This document shows positions 1 through 7,770 of a DNA stretch of 12,291 bases, piece by piece. The stretch covers positions 1-12,291 of the forward strand of contig CALGZX010000153.1 in the NCBI GenBank assembly GCA_937934165.1, written 5' to 3'. Numbering within the stretch: position 1 is the first letter of the stretch; every line of letters starts with the position of its first letter. The notes beneath the pieces were generated by a model. It was not told where the DNA came from. It did no database searches and was given only the letters and a program-made list of their open reading frames with translations. The stretch comes from an uncultured Collinsella sp. (lineage in GTDB: Bacteria; Actinomycetota; Coriobacteriia; Coriobacteriales; Coriobacteriaceae). Both the position numbers and the translations under genes were made by a program.

Positions 1-26
1 GGCCCGTGGGTTATACCCTAAGAGCA

Positions 27-49
27 AACCACCCTTTTTAAGGGTGGTT
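27..49 (+). promoter_or_regulatory. Hairpin in the 5' region of the kinase operon
   Basis: A perfect 10-bp stem (27-36 AACCACCCTT pairing with 40-49) closes a 3-nt loop. It ends six bases before the GGAGG ribosome binding site of the first gene. There is no U-tract after it, so a simple intrinsic terminator is not supported. It could be the end of an upstream transcript that relies on another signal, or a 5'-UTR element that affects translation of the operon. Its role is inferred; only the pairing is seen. Confidence 0.5.
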
Positions 50-67
50 CTGATTGGAGGAGAACGC

Positions 68-973
68 ATGCGGCCCGGTGGCACTCAGACAAAGCGCGGC
101 GCCGCGGTGCGCATGCGACGCCGACTGGGCTTGGCGCCGCGGGCGTACGCACTGTTATCGTGCTCGCTGGTGCTGGTCATAGCTGGCGTTTCTGCCTATG
201 GCATGACCGTGCCGTCCATGATGCAGGCGCATGCCGCACGCGAACCGCGCGTGGGGCATGAGGTCAAAAGTGATCTGGGCACCACGACTGGATATGCTTG
301 GGCAAGTGTGGTCGGGCATATTGTGTTTGGCACCGACGATGCGGACGGCGCCGAGGTCCCGGACAACGAAGTCACGCTTGCCAATGGCAAAACCATCGTG
401 CTCACCAACACCAAGATCATCGATCGGTTGTCCAACAATAGCGTGGCGGCAACGGTGAATAAGGTCGAGCAGCAAAAGGAGCAGGACGCCCAGCAGTCCG
501 GAAAGCCCGGTAGCTCGGATACTTCTGGCTCCGGCTCGGGTTCATCGAGTTCGGGCGGCGGCTCTGGGTCGGGTTCCTCTACCGGAGGGTCTGGAAACGG
601 CGGCTCGACGGGCGGCAACACTGACAACGATGCAAACTCCGGTGGCCTTTCCGCTGCTGAAGAAGAGAGCATTCACAGTTGGCTTGTGACCAAGTACAAC
701 ATGCTCGACGGCTATGTTTCTCGTGCCAATGACGTGGTCTCGACCTATAACTCTACGGGAGATCCCAGACCGTGCGACAGCCTGGTCGGGGAGATGTTTG
801 TTATTCGAGCTGAGTTCGGTCGTCAGACATTCTCGCCCCGGTCAAAGTGGTATCAGCAGTATGCCAATCTGTGGGGCTGTTACACCAACCTATGTCAATG
901 GGTCGGCCATTACGGCGATGATGACGTCGCGCTCGGTAACTTCAACAATAACGTGGCGGCGCTTGCCCTATGA
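68..973 (+). CDS. Membrane-anchored hypothetical protein with Ser/Gly-rich linker
   Basis: Family not recognised. The 301-residue protein has an Arg-rich cytoplasmic start (residues 1-25), one hydrophobic segment (about 27-48) that could be an uncleaved anchor or signal, and a short ectodomain (about 60-135). A low-complexity Ser/Gly/Thr linker (about 143-192) follows, then a C-terminal domain rich in Trp, Tyr and Asn with Cys236, Cys271 and Cys276. The architecture suggests an extracytoplasmic domain held off the membrane on a flexible tether. ATG at 68 is preferred over the in-frame GTG at 44 because GGAGGAG (56-62) sits at good spacing before it, while the GTG falls inside the upstream hairpin. 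Its stop overlaps the kinase start (ATGA), so the two are probably translationally coupled, and it may be a partner or substrate of that kinase. That last link is inferred from position only. Confidence 0.75.
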   Translation: MRPGGTQTKRGAAVRMRRRLGLAPRAYALLSCSLVLVIAGVSAYGMTVPSMMQAHAAREPRVGHEVKSDLGTTTGYAWASVVGHIVFGTDDADGAEVPDNEVTLANGKTIVLTNTKIIDRLSNNSVAATVNKVEQQKEQDAQQSGKPGSSDTSGSGSGSSSSGGGSGSGSSTGGSGNGGSTGGNTDNDANSGGLSAAEEESIHSWLVTKYNMLDGYVSRANDVVSTYNSTGDPRPCDSLVGEMFVIRAEFGRQTFSPRSKWYQQYANLWGCYTNLCQWVGHYGDDDVALGNFNNNVAALAL

Positions 974-2814
974 TGACCGATCTTGCATCCACCACACCAC
1001 AATCGCTCGGTCGCGATCCCATGGTCGGCCTGCGCCTGGCGCGTGTCGACGGGTTTGAGCCGGCCATTGCGCTCGGTCAGGACGAACTGCCTGCCTATCT
1101 GCGTCGTTTTACGATGCTGTTTGCCGACGATGCCACCATGCGCCGTGGCGGTATCGGCCGCGTGACGCGTGCCGTCAACGCCCAAGGCGAGGCCGTGGCA
1201 CTCAAGAAGCTCATCTTGCCGACGCGCGATGAGTTTGACGACGATGCCGCTCACGAGGCGCTGGTCGCCAAGTTCAAGGCGGCGTTTCGCGAGGAATACG
1301 AATGCCATCGCGCCATTTCGGGCCTTAAGGGCTTTCCCCGCCTCTATGGCTGGGGCGAGGTCGACGGTGTGCCTGCAATTGTCATGGAATGGGTCGAGGG
1401 CGAGACGCTTGCCCGCTTGCGTTCGCGACTCGCCGTGGACGATGCCGGACGCCTGTCGCCGCTCGTGGCGGCGCGTCTGGGTCGCGACCTGTTCGATTTG
1501 CTCTGCCGTATGAGCCTGGTGGGCGAGGGCTTTGTCCATCGCGATATCTCGCCCGCTAATATTATGGTGCGCACGGCGCGTCTACTGCTTGACCGGCAGC
1601 TTGCCGAGGGCACCTTTGACCTGTGCCTGATCGACTTTGGCTCGTCGCTGGCGCTTGAGCCTGCGTCGGCCGTGGCCGGTACCGGCGGCAAGGCGTCGTT
1701 TACGGAGCGTTATGCCACGCTGCGTCGCGCGACGGTTGCCTATGCCCCGCCCGAGATGCTCACCGACGATATTCCCGACCTGCGCGCTTTGCGTATGTCG
1801 CCGGCGATTGACGTCTACGCCGCGGCAAGCACGGTTTACGAGCTCATTGCCGGCGTCGCGCCATACGAAGCCGCGCCGAGCACTTCGGGCACCTCGGGTT
1901 CGCGCAAAAAGACGCGCGACATCGCGAGCCCCTACCGTCTCAAGATGGACACGCGGCCCGATTATCCCATTGGTGCCCATGCGCCCGGTTGTGATTTGAC
2001 TCAGCTGCTTCGTCGTGAGCCCGATGTGGCGCTCGCTGCGGCCGAGCAGGCCCAGCAGCTAGGGCTTGAGCCGGATTCCGAAGAGCTACGCGATGCGCTG
2101 GCGTTTGTCGATGCCCAGCTGTTCGACGTGGTGATGGCCTGTCTGTCCAGCCATCAAAAAGATCGTCCCGAGCCGGCGGCGGTCGAGGCGGCGCTCTCGG
2201 CGTTTTGTGACCACTATGCGCAAAATGTCGGTCGTTCGCTCCGCGGCGAGCCGCTCACGCCGTGCCCCATGGATGCGTTTGGCCGCGCGGTTCGTCGCGC
2301 GCTGATGGTCGGCGCGACGGTCGTCTGTGGCGTGGTTTGGGCTGTGGTCGTGGTTTCGGCCGCGCTGCTGGCGTCGGGCGCTCGCGTGACGGCGACTTTG
2401 GGATCGCTCGTGTGGTCTGGGTCGCTACCGGGTATTATTGCCGCACTGGCGTTGGCGCTGCCAGGCATAGCCGGCGTTGCCGCGGGGGCACTTGCGCGCG
2501 ATCGGCGCTCGGGCTTCCTGCAGGGCGTGCTTGCGCTTTCTGCCTGCGAGGTTCCGGTGCTGGTTGTGGCTGCATGTAGCGTATTTTCCCAACGCGCCGT
2601 GATGGGCGGCCTTGTTGCCGCTCTGGTTGCAACCTATACGCTTACGTGGTTTTTGCTTGCGATGGGCTTTGCCTTTGAACTTCCCGTTTCGGCACCACGA
2701 CGCACAAAAGCCCAGATGGCGACTCCGCTTGCCGGTGGAGCCGCAGCTGCCCGTACTTTTGGCGGACCTGTCGAAGTATCGTCCGATTCTATTTCTACGA
2801 CCAAGGAGGCCTAG
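970..2814 (+). CDS. Ser/Thr protein kinase with C-terminal membrane segments
   Basis: A Hanks-type eukaryotic-like kinase of 614 residues that should phosphorylate Ser/Thr on partner proteins at the inner face of the membrane. Visible motifs: a glycine-rich loop GGIGRV (60-65), the ATP-binding Lys79 in VALK, catalytic loop HRDISPAN (His190, Asp192, Asn197), DFG (222-224), an APPE variant of the APE motif (259-262), Asp281 of subdomain IX, and Arg399 in the C-lobe. All catalytic residues are present, so it should be active. From about residue 440 come several hydrophobic stretches (about 446-468, 477-509, 518-538 and 545-568), suggesting four membrane passes, then a short Ser/Thr-rich cytoplasmic tail (about 575-614) that could be autophosphorylated. 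There are no PASTA repeats, unlike PknB/Stk1. The start overlaps the previous stop by 4 nt; a second ATG at 973 is equally possible. The FHA gene follows after 3 nt. Confidence 0.93.
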   Translation: MMTDLASTTPQSLGRDPMVGLRLARVDGFEPAIALGQDELPAYLRRFTMLFADDATMRRGGIGRVTRAVNAQGEAVALKKLILPTRDEFDDDAAHEALVAKFKAAFREEYECHRAISGLKGFPRLYGWGEVDGVPAIVMEWVEGETLARLRSRLAVDDAGRLSPLVAARLGRDLFDLLCRMSLVGEGFVHRDISPANIMVRTARLLLDRQLAEGTFDLCLIDFGSSLALEPASAVAGTGGKASFTERYATLRRATVAYAPPEMLTDDIPDLRALRMSPAIDVYAAASTVYELIAGVAPYEAAPSTSGTSGSRKKTRDIASPYRLKMDTRPDYPIGAHAPGCDLTQLLRREPDVALAAAEQAQQLGLEPDSEELRDALAFVDAQLFDVVMACLSSHQKDRPEPAAVEAALSAFCDHYAQNVGRSLRGEPLTPCPMDAFGRAVRRALMVGATVVCGVVWAVVVVSAALLASGARVTATLGSLVWSGSLPGIIAALALALPGIAGVAAGALARDRRSGFLQGVLALSACEVPVLVVAACSVFSQRAVMGGLVAALVATYTLTWFLLAMGFAFELPVSAPRRTKAQMATPLAGGAAAARTFGGPVEVSSDSISTTKEA

Positions 2815-2817
2815 GTC

Positions 2818-3756
2818 ATGGCATCTCAAGTTGAGCTCACCCCATGCGGGGCCATGTTTGACATCTTTAAGCGCGCGGCGCATCTGAGCCATATCGAGCT
2901 GTGCGGCTTGGTGCTTTCGTCCCGTCCGCTCGCCGACGGCCGCAGCCCGCAGAGCCGAGCCGCCGATCGCTCTTGGGTTTCCCGCTTTATCGTTCGCGCG
3001 CCGGTCGGCACGCTTCAGCAGCGCTACTTTGCCGAATACGGTACCTCGGCTGCGCGTATTATGTCGCAACTGGCCCTGCGCCCGCGCAATCCCATGGACT
3101 CCACGGCTGTGATCAATATGGTGTGCGGTCCTGCAGGTGAACCGATGGTACGCGCGCTCGAAGAGTGCCACCAGGACACGAATCTCTATCGCAACGCGCT
3201 CGATCGCCTGTCCCAGGCGGCGGAACTCATGCCCGCCGAGCGCGCCGAGGCCGTGCTGGTGCTGTTTGTCGCCGTCGGTTGTTCGGCGGATGTGCGGTCC
3301 TCGGTGAACTATGCCATCGACTACGCGCACGCGACCTGTGGCGGAGGTACATCCACGCCGCGTTCGCTTGGCATGTCGATGACCGTGGGCGAACGCGAAC
3401 CCGCCCCGGCGCACCCCTTGGGCTTGCTGCGCGTACAAAATAGTTTTGTCGTGAGCGCCCCGCGCTGGATTCAGCCGAGTGAGCAGGGTGTTGAGATTGG
3501 CGCGCTGGCCACTGGCGAGGGAGATATTACCGACGTCGGCGATGATGTCTCGGCCCGCCATGCCCATATCTGGTGCGATGCTCAAAATATCTGGCACGTC
3601 GAGGACTTGTCGTCCACCAACGGAACCGTGGTGGTAAACGGGGCCACGCGCGTCTGCATTCAGGTCGAGCCCGGCCGTTCCGCCCAACTCAATCCCGGCG
3701 ACGAGCTCAAGCTCGGCGAATCCACTACCTACGCCATCCTCTTCGGTGCCCTCTAG
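2818..3756 (+). CDS. FHA-domain protein, third gene of the kinase operon
   Basis: A 312-residue protein. The N-terminal two thirds (1-170) matches no family I recognise. A variable, Gly/Thr/Pro-rich hinge (about 173-200) leads to a C-terminal forkhead-associated domain (about 205-312). The FHA signature is clear: SARHAH (Ser245, Arg247, His248) and SSTNGT (Ser266, Thr267, Asn268), the loops that bind phosphothreonine. Such domains read kinase output, so the protein probably docks on the autophosphorylated kinase or its substrate. AAGGAGG at 2803-2809 provides a strong ribosome binding site for ATG 2818, only 3 nt after the kinase stop. The last 144 codons and about 120 nt beyond the stop recur in diverged form at 10069-10619. 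This copy is full length and presumably the working one. Confidence 0.9.
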   Translation: MASQVELTPCGAMFDIFKRAAHLSHIELCGLVLSSRPLADGRSPQSRAADRSWVSRFIVRAPVGTLQQRYFAEYGTSAARIMSQLALRPRNPMDSTAVINMVCGPAGEPMVRALEECHQDTNLYRNALDRLSQAAELMPAERAEAVLVLFVAVGCSADVRSSVNYAIDYAHATCGGGTSTPRSLGMSMTVGEREPAPAHPLGLLRVQNSFVVSAPRWIQPSEQGVEIGALATGEGDITDVGDDVSARHAHIWCDAQNIWHVEDLSSTNGTVVVNGATRVCIQVEPGRSAQLNPGDELKLGESTTYAILFGAL

Positions 3757-3875
3757 CCGGCAGATAGGGACGTTTCTTTTCTGCCGGCACTTGGGGACAC
3801 TCCTCGGCGCGCCAGAGCCAGTCGCCCGGGGATGGAGGGGCCATTTTGGCCCTTGGCGGTCAGTCGGGGCGAAAC
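3325..3875 (+). repeat. Direct repeat copy A: FHA 3' end plus downstream region
   Basis: This stretch and 10069-10619 align over their whole length, from the Ala-His-Ala-Thr codons before the FHA hinge to about 120 nt past the stop. Long identical blocks lie around the phosphothreonine loops, and many third-position differences and one extra codon occur in copy B. Identity looks like roughly 80-90 percent by eye, too low for a fresh duplication. The copies bracket the AT-rich accessory block. Confidence 0.85.
3756..3788 (+). terminator. Hairpin after the FHA gene (copy A)
   Basis: GCCGGCAG (3756-3763) pairs with CTGCCGGC (3781-3788) around a 17-nt loop that starts right after the stop codon. 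There is no downstream U-run. The stem is kept in copy B (10504-10532) although the loop differs, which argues for a structural role in ending or protecting the operon mRNA. The following text (ACTTGGGGACACTCCT) is also nearly identical in both copies and resembles a dispersed REP-type element; that last point is not verifiable from one window. Confidence 0.5.
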
Positions 3876-4011
3876 TAGAAGATCTTTCCGATTCGCGGCT
3901 GTTCATGCTTGTAGAGCATCTAAAACAATAGGATGTTATTCTGGAATATGCCGGGTGCGTGAACTTGCCTGTCTTAGCCTTAATAAGGTATAGGGGAGTT
4001 TGGCTCAGGGG

Positions 4012-4706
4012 TTCCGTCTTGTTCTTCAGCGCAGTATTGTGGGACAGATTTGCTGAGATTGGCGCCTTACACCGCAGAGCGCACGGAAGGCTCTCGATTT
4101 GTGTTCTGGCCCCAGAATACAGGGCCTGATACTTACCAACTGTGGCATGGATGTAACATCTGTAGAAATCAACCCTTTTGTTGTCGACCTTTGTAAGAAG
4201 AACACTGCCATCAACTCTTTGGATGACGAAACTAGGGTGCTTGAGGGGAGCCTTTACTCCCCTCTGAGAGATGACTCATGTTTTTCGCTTGTCGTTGTGA
4301 ATCCTTCGTTACTGCCGATTCCGGATGAGATTCCTTATCCCTTCGTTTGAGATGGAGGACAATCGGGTCTGGATAAAACACTTCGTATTCTTAAGGGTGG
4401 CGATACGCATTTAGAGAAAAACGGTAAATACTGCTAATAGGGGTGACGACGATGGTGCAGGGGCGACCCGCGATGCTCTCATCAATACGTCGGATACTTG
4501 GGAAATCAGGTCTAGATGCATGTATGATGATGCTGTGTGGCTATTCAATTAATCCGCGTTCCGAATGGGTGCAGGGTATAGCTGCGACATCGTATGCTTT
4601 TGACCCGGCGCGATACTCAGATATTTCTGAGGCGGTTGACGAAGTTTATACGCACTATGCCGCGCAAGGCGTTTCGGAAGTTTGCACATCTACGTTACGG
4701 GCTTAG
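4012..4706 (+). pseudogene. Broken class I SAM-dependent methyltransferase
   Basis: Three frames joined in order give a coherent methyltransferase of the HemK/PrmC-like fold. Frame one (about 4012-4092) encodes a YCGTDLLRLAPY-type lead-in. Frame two (from about 4081) gives motif I as ALDLCSGPRIQGL, with Arg where a Gly is usual, then VTSVEINPF (acidic residue for SAM ribose) and VVVNPSLLP (in place of NPPYLP). TGA at 4348-4350 interrupts YPFV-DGGQSGLDKTLRIL; a single T to G change would restore the Gly normally found there. A further one-base shift near 4430 passes into frame three, ILLIGVTTMVQGRPAML through to the stop at 4706. At least two frameshifts and one nonsense change, and no credible start, make it dead. 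The N-terminal domain is missing. It may once have modified the RiPP, but that is a guess. Confidence 0.75.
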
Positions 4707-4831
4707 GTTTCTTCAAGCGAGCAGGCCGGTTGCGTTATTTCGAGCGATTTTTCTAGTCTAGACGACAAAAGGCAAAGGATTTGATGGGTGTAAAACGCGG
4801 ACGTTTGTGGGCGGATGCTCAAATCTATTGT

Positions 4832-4875
4832 GGCAATCGGGCGGTTGAAAAAGATATTTCAACCGCCCGATTGCC
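4832..4875. promoter_or_regulatory. Perfect 19-bp inverted repeat upstream of the ABC gene
   Basis: Bases 4832-4850 are the exact reverse complement of 4857-4875, with a 6-nt loop AAGATA. The GC-rich centre GGGCGGTTG makes this a very stable hairpin. No U-run follows on either strand. It sits between the dead methyltransferase and the ABC gene, about 150 nt before the latter. It may end the upstream transcript, act as an attenuator in the ABC leader, or be a repeat element. In the same interval 4707-5021 I see no convincing gene; a very short frame at 4891 (MSDSDSL...) has GGAGG too close to its ATG. Confidence 0.65.
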
Positions 4876-5021
4876 AGGTTCGTCGGAGGAGATGTCCGAT
4901 TCCGACTCTCTTGTAGGAAGAGCTTGAGATCGTATTGGCCCAAGGCAATCTTAAAGCAGTCTCATTGGCAAATCTTCGCTCCTGTTGTGTTGAGGTGTAA
5001 GGTATCAGTGATTGATGTTTT

Positions 5022-6674
5022 GTGGCGGGTAGATTGGGGCCTTCCTTGATTCGATGCGTTCTCTCGAGGTTCATCAGAGCAAAAGGGGCTTTCGTCTTCA
5101 TTGCTATCACGGTGATTGGAACCGCTCTCTCCTATGCCATGCCATACGTGAACGGGAAATTCTTAGATTTTCTTCTCGGTAACCGCAGCGAAAGAGACGC
5201 CGTACTCTTCGCGCTCCTGGTTGCGTCAATAGGAGTTTTCTCCACCCTCTTTACTTATTTTGCAGGAACACTTTCCATTCGCATAACCACGAGACTTTCC
5301 TTTGATCTTCTCAGGGAGGCCGTCTTGCGTTTTGAAAGAGACGATTACTTGGTGAGTCGGACCATCGATCCAGCCTATACAACGCAACGGATTATTTCCG
5401 ACTCCAGCGTGGTCTCATCCTTCGTTTTGGCGAATTTTATCAGTGCGCCGCTGTCCATTGTAGCCATTCCCATCGTATTGCTTATCATATGGTCAATTGA
5501 TTCAACTCTCGCGGTGTTTTCCATCATTCTCCTCATCGTGTATTTCTGTGTAATTACTGGGTTGAGGAAACTTTTGTATAGGGTCACGTATGAGAAGAAA
5601 GAGGCGGACAGCGCCTTTTACGCCGCAATTGCATCGCAGCTTAATCAGATTCTCAACATTCAACTGACATCTTCGTACGGCAAGAGCGAACAAGCGCTCG
5701 ACGCTGGGTTTAAGAGCTATTATCCCAAAGTTTTGCGCTCCGGAAAGCTATCATATTCTCTGACATCGCTCGATGGTCTTTTCGCAGCGTTGTTTCAAGC
5801 GGTGATACTTGTTGTTTCCGGAGTACGAATCATTAACGGAACTATGTCAATAGGCGAGTACACTATCATCGGTACATACTTCGCGGTTCTCTTTAAGACT
5901 TTGAAAAGTATGATGTCATTGTTCAAATCCTATCAAGATGCCAAAGCATCATGGGATAGGACGGCTATCGCGACGAGAGAAAAGGAGAGATCGGGGTGGA
6001 ATCGGACCGATTTAGCTAAACTCGATGAAATAAATGACATTTCGGTATCTGATTTGGAATTCTCGGTTGCCCTTCCAGACGGATCTGTCCGAGAGGTCCT
6101 CGGCGGGTTTTCTTTCAAGTTTTCCGGTCCTGGTACATATTGCATAGTTGGGGAAAACGGAAGAGGCAAGACGTCACTTCTTTACTTGATGCTCGGGCTA
6201 TACTCATCGAAAGGCAAAGTAAAATACAACGGTGTGCCAATCGAAGAATGCGACTTGGATTACATACGTGCGAGAGAGATATCGTGCTGCCCACAGTCGT
6301 GCTTCGCGCCGGACGAAACGGTGAAAGAGCTGTTAGAGTATTTCGACACGCCCTTTTCTTCCTATCACCGGGGTGTAGATGGCCTACTTTCGCTGGAAAA
6401 CAGCGTGAAGGAGTTGCTCGGGAAACGTTGCTCCGCGCTTTCGGGCGGTGAGCTGCGCCGAGTGTACTTATGGTCGGCGATTTCACGCAAGTCGTCAGTT
6501 TTGGTACTCGACGAGCCCACGACTGGGTTAGACGCTGTAAGCCGCGCCGAGCTTGCGGCCTATGTTAAGCGCAACAAGCAAAGCCAGCTGATCATCGTTG
6601 TCTCTCACGATGACGAGATGGTCGGCGCGGTAGAAGGGGTAGTGGATTTAGACAGCATGTACCAGGGTAAATGA
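5022..6674 (+). CDS. ABC exporter, fused permease and ATPase
   Basis: A 550-residue half-transporter that should dimerise in the membrane and export a substrate with ATP. The permease part (about 1-305) has hydrophobic helices near 23-43, 61-83, 131-158, 160-180, 252-272 and 276-298. The ATPase part has Walker A GENGRGKTS (377-385), Q-loop Gln425, signature LSGGE (473-477), Walker B VLVLDEP (493-499) and switch His529, all intact. There is no N-terminal C39 peptidase domain, so leader removal must happen elsewhere. The start is uncertain: GTG 5022 is the first possible codon after an in-frame TGA (5013-5015) but has no clear ribosome binding site; TTG 5034 or 5046 are alternatives. Codon use is unlike the flanks. 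Convergent with the radical SAM operon, it is the obvious candidate to export or give immunity to its product, though this link rests on neighbourhood. Confidence 0.92.
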   Translation: MAGRLGPSLIRCVLSRFIRAKGAFVFIAITVIGTALSYAMPYVNGKFLDFLLGNRSERDAVLFALLVASIGVFSTLFTYFAGTLSIRITTRLSFDLLREAVLRFERDDYLVSRTIDPAYTTQRIISDSSVVSSFVLANFISAPLSIVAIPIVLLIIWSIDSTLAVFSIILLIVYFCVITGLRKLLYRVTYEKKEADSAFYAAIASQLNQILNIQLTSSYGKSEQALDAGFKSYYPKVLRSGKLSYSLTSLDGLFAALFQAVILVVSGVRIINGTMSIGEYTIIGTYFAVLFKTLKSMMSLFKSYQDAKASWDRTAIATREKERSGWNRTDLAKLDEINDISVSDLEFSVALPDGSVREVLGGFSFKFSGPGTYCIVGENGRGKTSLLYLMLGLYSSKGKVKYNGVPIEECDLDYIRAREISCCPQSCFAPDETVKELLEYFDTPFSSYHRGVDGLLSLENSVKELLGKRCSALSGGELRRVYLWSAISRKSSVLVLDEPTTGLDAVSRAELAAYVKRNKQSQLIIVVSHDDEMVGAVEGVVDLDSMYQGK

Positions 6675-7230
6675 TGACAAGTGTAGTGCTACCCAACTGG
6701 CAGAGATAACAAAAAGGCGATGCAGATGCACGTAGCATTCAGGCGGTTCGGACTCGGTGCCTTCACGCCATCGCTACGCTTTCAGATATAGTTCTCGTTC
6801 TCTTACTAAAGGAAACTTTAGTCTACGTCATCTTGTCGAGACAGAGGTGAAGCGAAGTGTTGTCGCGACGTATCTTATTCCAGGTGGCTCAGTATCAGCG
6901 TGAGAATCGCACCAAAGTGTACTTACGATTCTCGTGTCCCACGGACAACATGAGCTGAGCATTGAGGTTCCACCCTTTGCTGCAACTACACGGGGTTGGA
7001 CGGCAATGAATATGCCGGGCCGCATACCACGCGCAGCGGGGGTCCATGTCCCAGTATGTTGCCTACAGCAGCCTCGATGTCCACGCACACATCATCTCTG
7101 CCTTCGCGTTCAATCCATTTGCCGGAGAGTGCGAGGGTTGCCAGGCCGTAGAATTCGAGCCGAACAAATGAAATGCGGTATCAGCGCATAGGATTAAACT
7201 GACGATTGCTTTGCACTGAGAATACGCTTG
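6671..7230 (+). pseudogene. Decayed gene(s) after the ABC transporter, unidentified
   Basis: An ATG at 6671 overlaps the ABC stop (ATGA), the usual sign of a coupled second gene, but its frame stops after 12 codons. Beyond it, protein-like text appears in alternating frames. One frame (about 6772-6900) ends SVVATYLIPGGSVSA before a TGA, and resumes after that stop with SHGQHELSIEVPPFAATTRG. A second frame from ATG 7046 gives a 41-residue end, MSQYVAYSSLDVHAHI through CEGCQAVEFEPNK, closing at 7171. This pattern suggests one gene broken by a nonsense change and frameshifts. I do not recognise the family. The 7046-7171 piece could instead be an independent small peptide; its upstream GCGGGGGT is a weak binding site. 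Confidence 0.4.
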
Positions 7231-7265
7231 GAAAGCCGCTATGGGTGGCGGCCCAGGTTAAATAG

Positions 7266-7310
7266 AGAAGCCCGTCCGATCACTTTCATGTGGCGAACGG
7301 TCGGGCTTCT
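7266..7310 (-). terminator. Terminator of the RiPP operon
   Basis: AGAAGCCCGTCCG (7266-7278) pairs with CGGTCGGGCTTCT (7298-7310) with a single mismatch, giving a 13-bp GC-rich stem and a 19-nt loop. Reading on the minus strand it follows the last small gene of the operon by about 65 nt and continues into a T-rich CTATTT; on the plus strand it is followed by TATTCC. It lies between two convergent transcription units, so it could stop both. Confidence 0.75.
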
Positions 7311-7374
7311 TATTCCACTTGCCAATGCTCGGCTCATATTGGAAGAAAGCTACGCTAATGTTTGCGTGACACTC

Positions 7375-7482
7375 CTATTTTCTCCGAAGAAAGAGTCGGA
7401 TAATGAAGAATAGAATTAAAAAAGGTGCCAGATATAACGCAAGTATAAAGGCTAATCCAACGAGACCTTGCAATAATGGCAT
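7375..7482 (-). CDS. 35-residue hydrophobic peptide at the end of the RiPP operon
   Basis: Starts MPLLQGLVGLAF and ends FFIIRLFLRRK. Nearly the whole chain is hydrophobic (residues 3-29), with a positively charged tail, as expected of a single-pass membrane peptide with its C-terminus inside. GTGAGGAATT directly precedes the ATG and supplies a plausible ribosome binding site. It lies 78 nt after the second precursor and before the terminator, on the same strand. Small basic membrane peptides in this position can be immunity factors in bacteriocin loci, but no family can be named here, and a chance open frame of this size is possible. The hydrophobic composition and binding site are what argue for a real gene. 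Confidence 0.5.
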   Translation of the reverse strand: MPLLQGLVGLAFILALYLAPFLILFFIIRLFLRRK

Positions 7483-7560
7483 AATTCCTCACAGACACGA
7501 GATTTTGGTATTTGTTCCCATCTTATTCTGAATTGGACCAAATAGTTCCTAGCCACAAAA

Positions 7561-7740
7561 CTACTCGTCAACTGGATCGCACCAATCTGCTGGCAAAACA
7601 CAGCTTGATTCTTTATCGACATAGCACCAATCCGCAACAGGGCACTCGGCGATGTCGTAAAAATTGCATATATCAACTCCAAGACAACAAGGCTCAACGG
7701 GAGGATGTTCATTTGAACCAACAGGATGGATATGCTTCAT
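7561..7740 (-). CDS. Cys/Asp-rich RiPP precursor peptide, second copy
   Basis: A 59-residue peptide beginning MKHIHPVGSNEHPP and carrying seven cysteines (18, 19, 25, 33, 39, 47, 54). Four are in CxxxD motifs: CLGVD (19-23), CNFYD (25-29), CPVAD (33-37) and CDPVD (54-58); C39 and C47 have Asp at +3 and +5. It shares the MKHIHP leader start and the Cys order with the adjacent 67-residue peptide, so the two are homologues. GGTGAGGAG lies just before the ATG. The radical SAM maturase is upstream in the same operon. The expected role is substrate for Cys-to-Asp thioether formation, then export as a cross-linked peptide. Homology between the copies and the motif spacing are seen; the chemistry is inferred from ranthipeptides such as freyrasin. 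A disulfide-rich or metal-binding peptide is the alternative. Confidence 0.85.
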   Translation of the reverse strand: MKHIHPVGSNEHPPVEPCCLGVDICNFYDIAECPVADWCYVDKESSCVLPADWCDPVDE

Positions 7741-7770
7741 AACAGCTCCTCACCTTAATCCAATTAGAGA

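Noticed and set aside
2425..3906. 493-codon minus-strand open frame across the kinase and FHA genes
   Set aside because: Antisense shadow; the plus strand holds recognisable kinase and FHA motifs with good binding sites.
4891..4926. Eleven-codon frame MSDSDSLVGRA before the ABC gene as a leader peptide
   Set aside because: GGAGG is only two bases from the ATG and nothing links it to attenuation.
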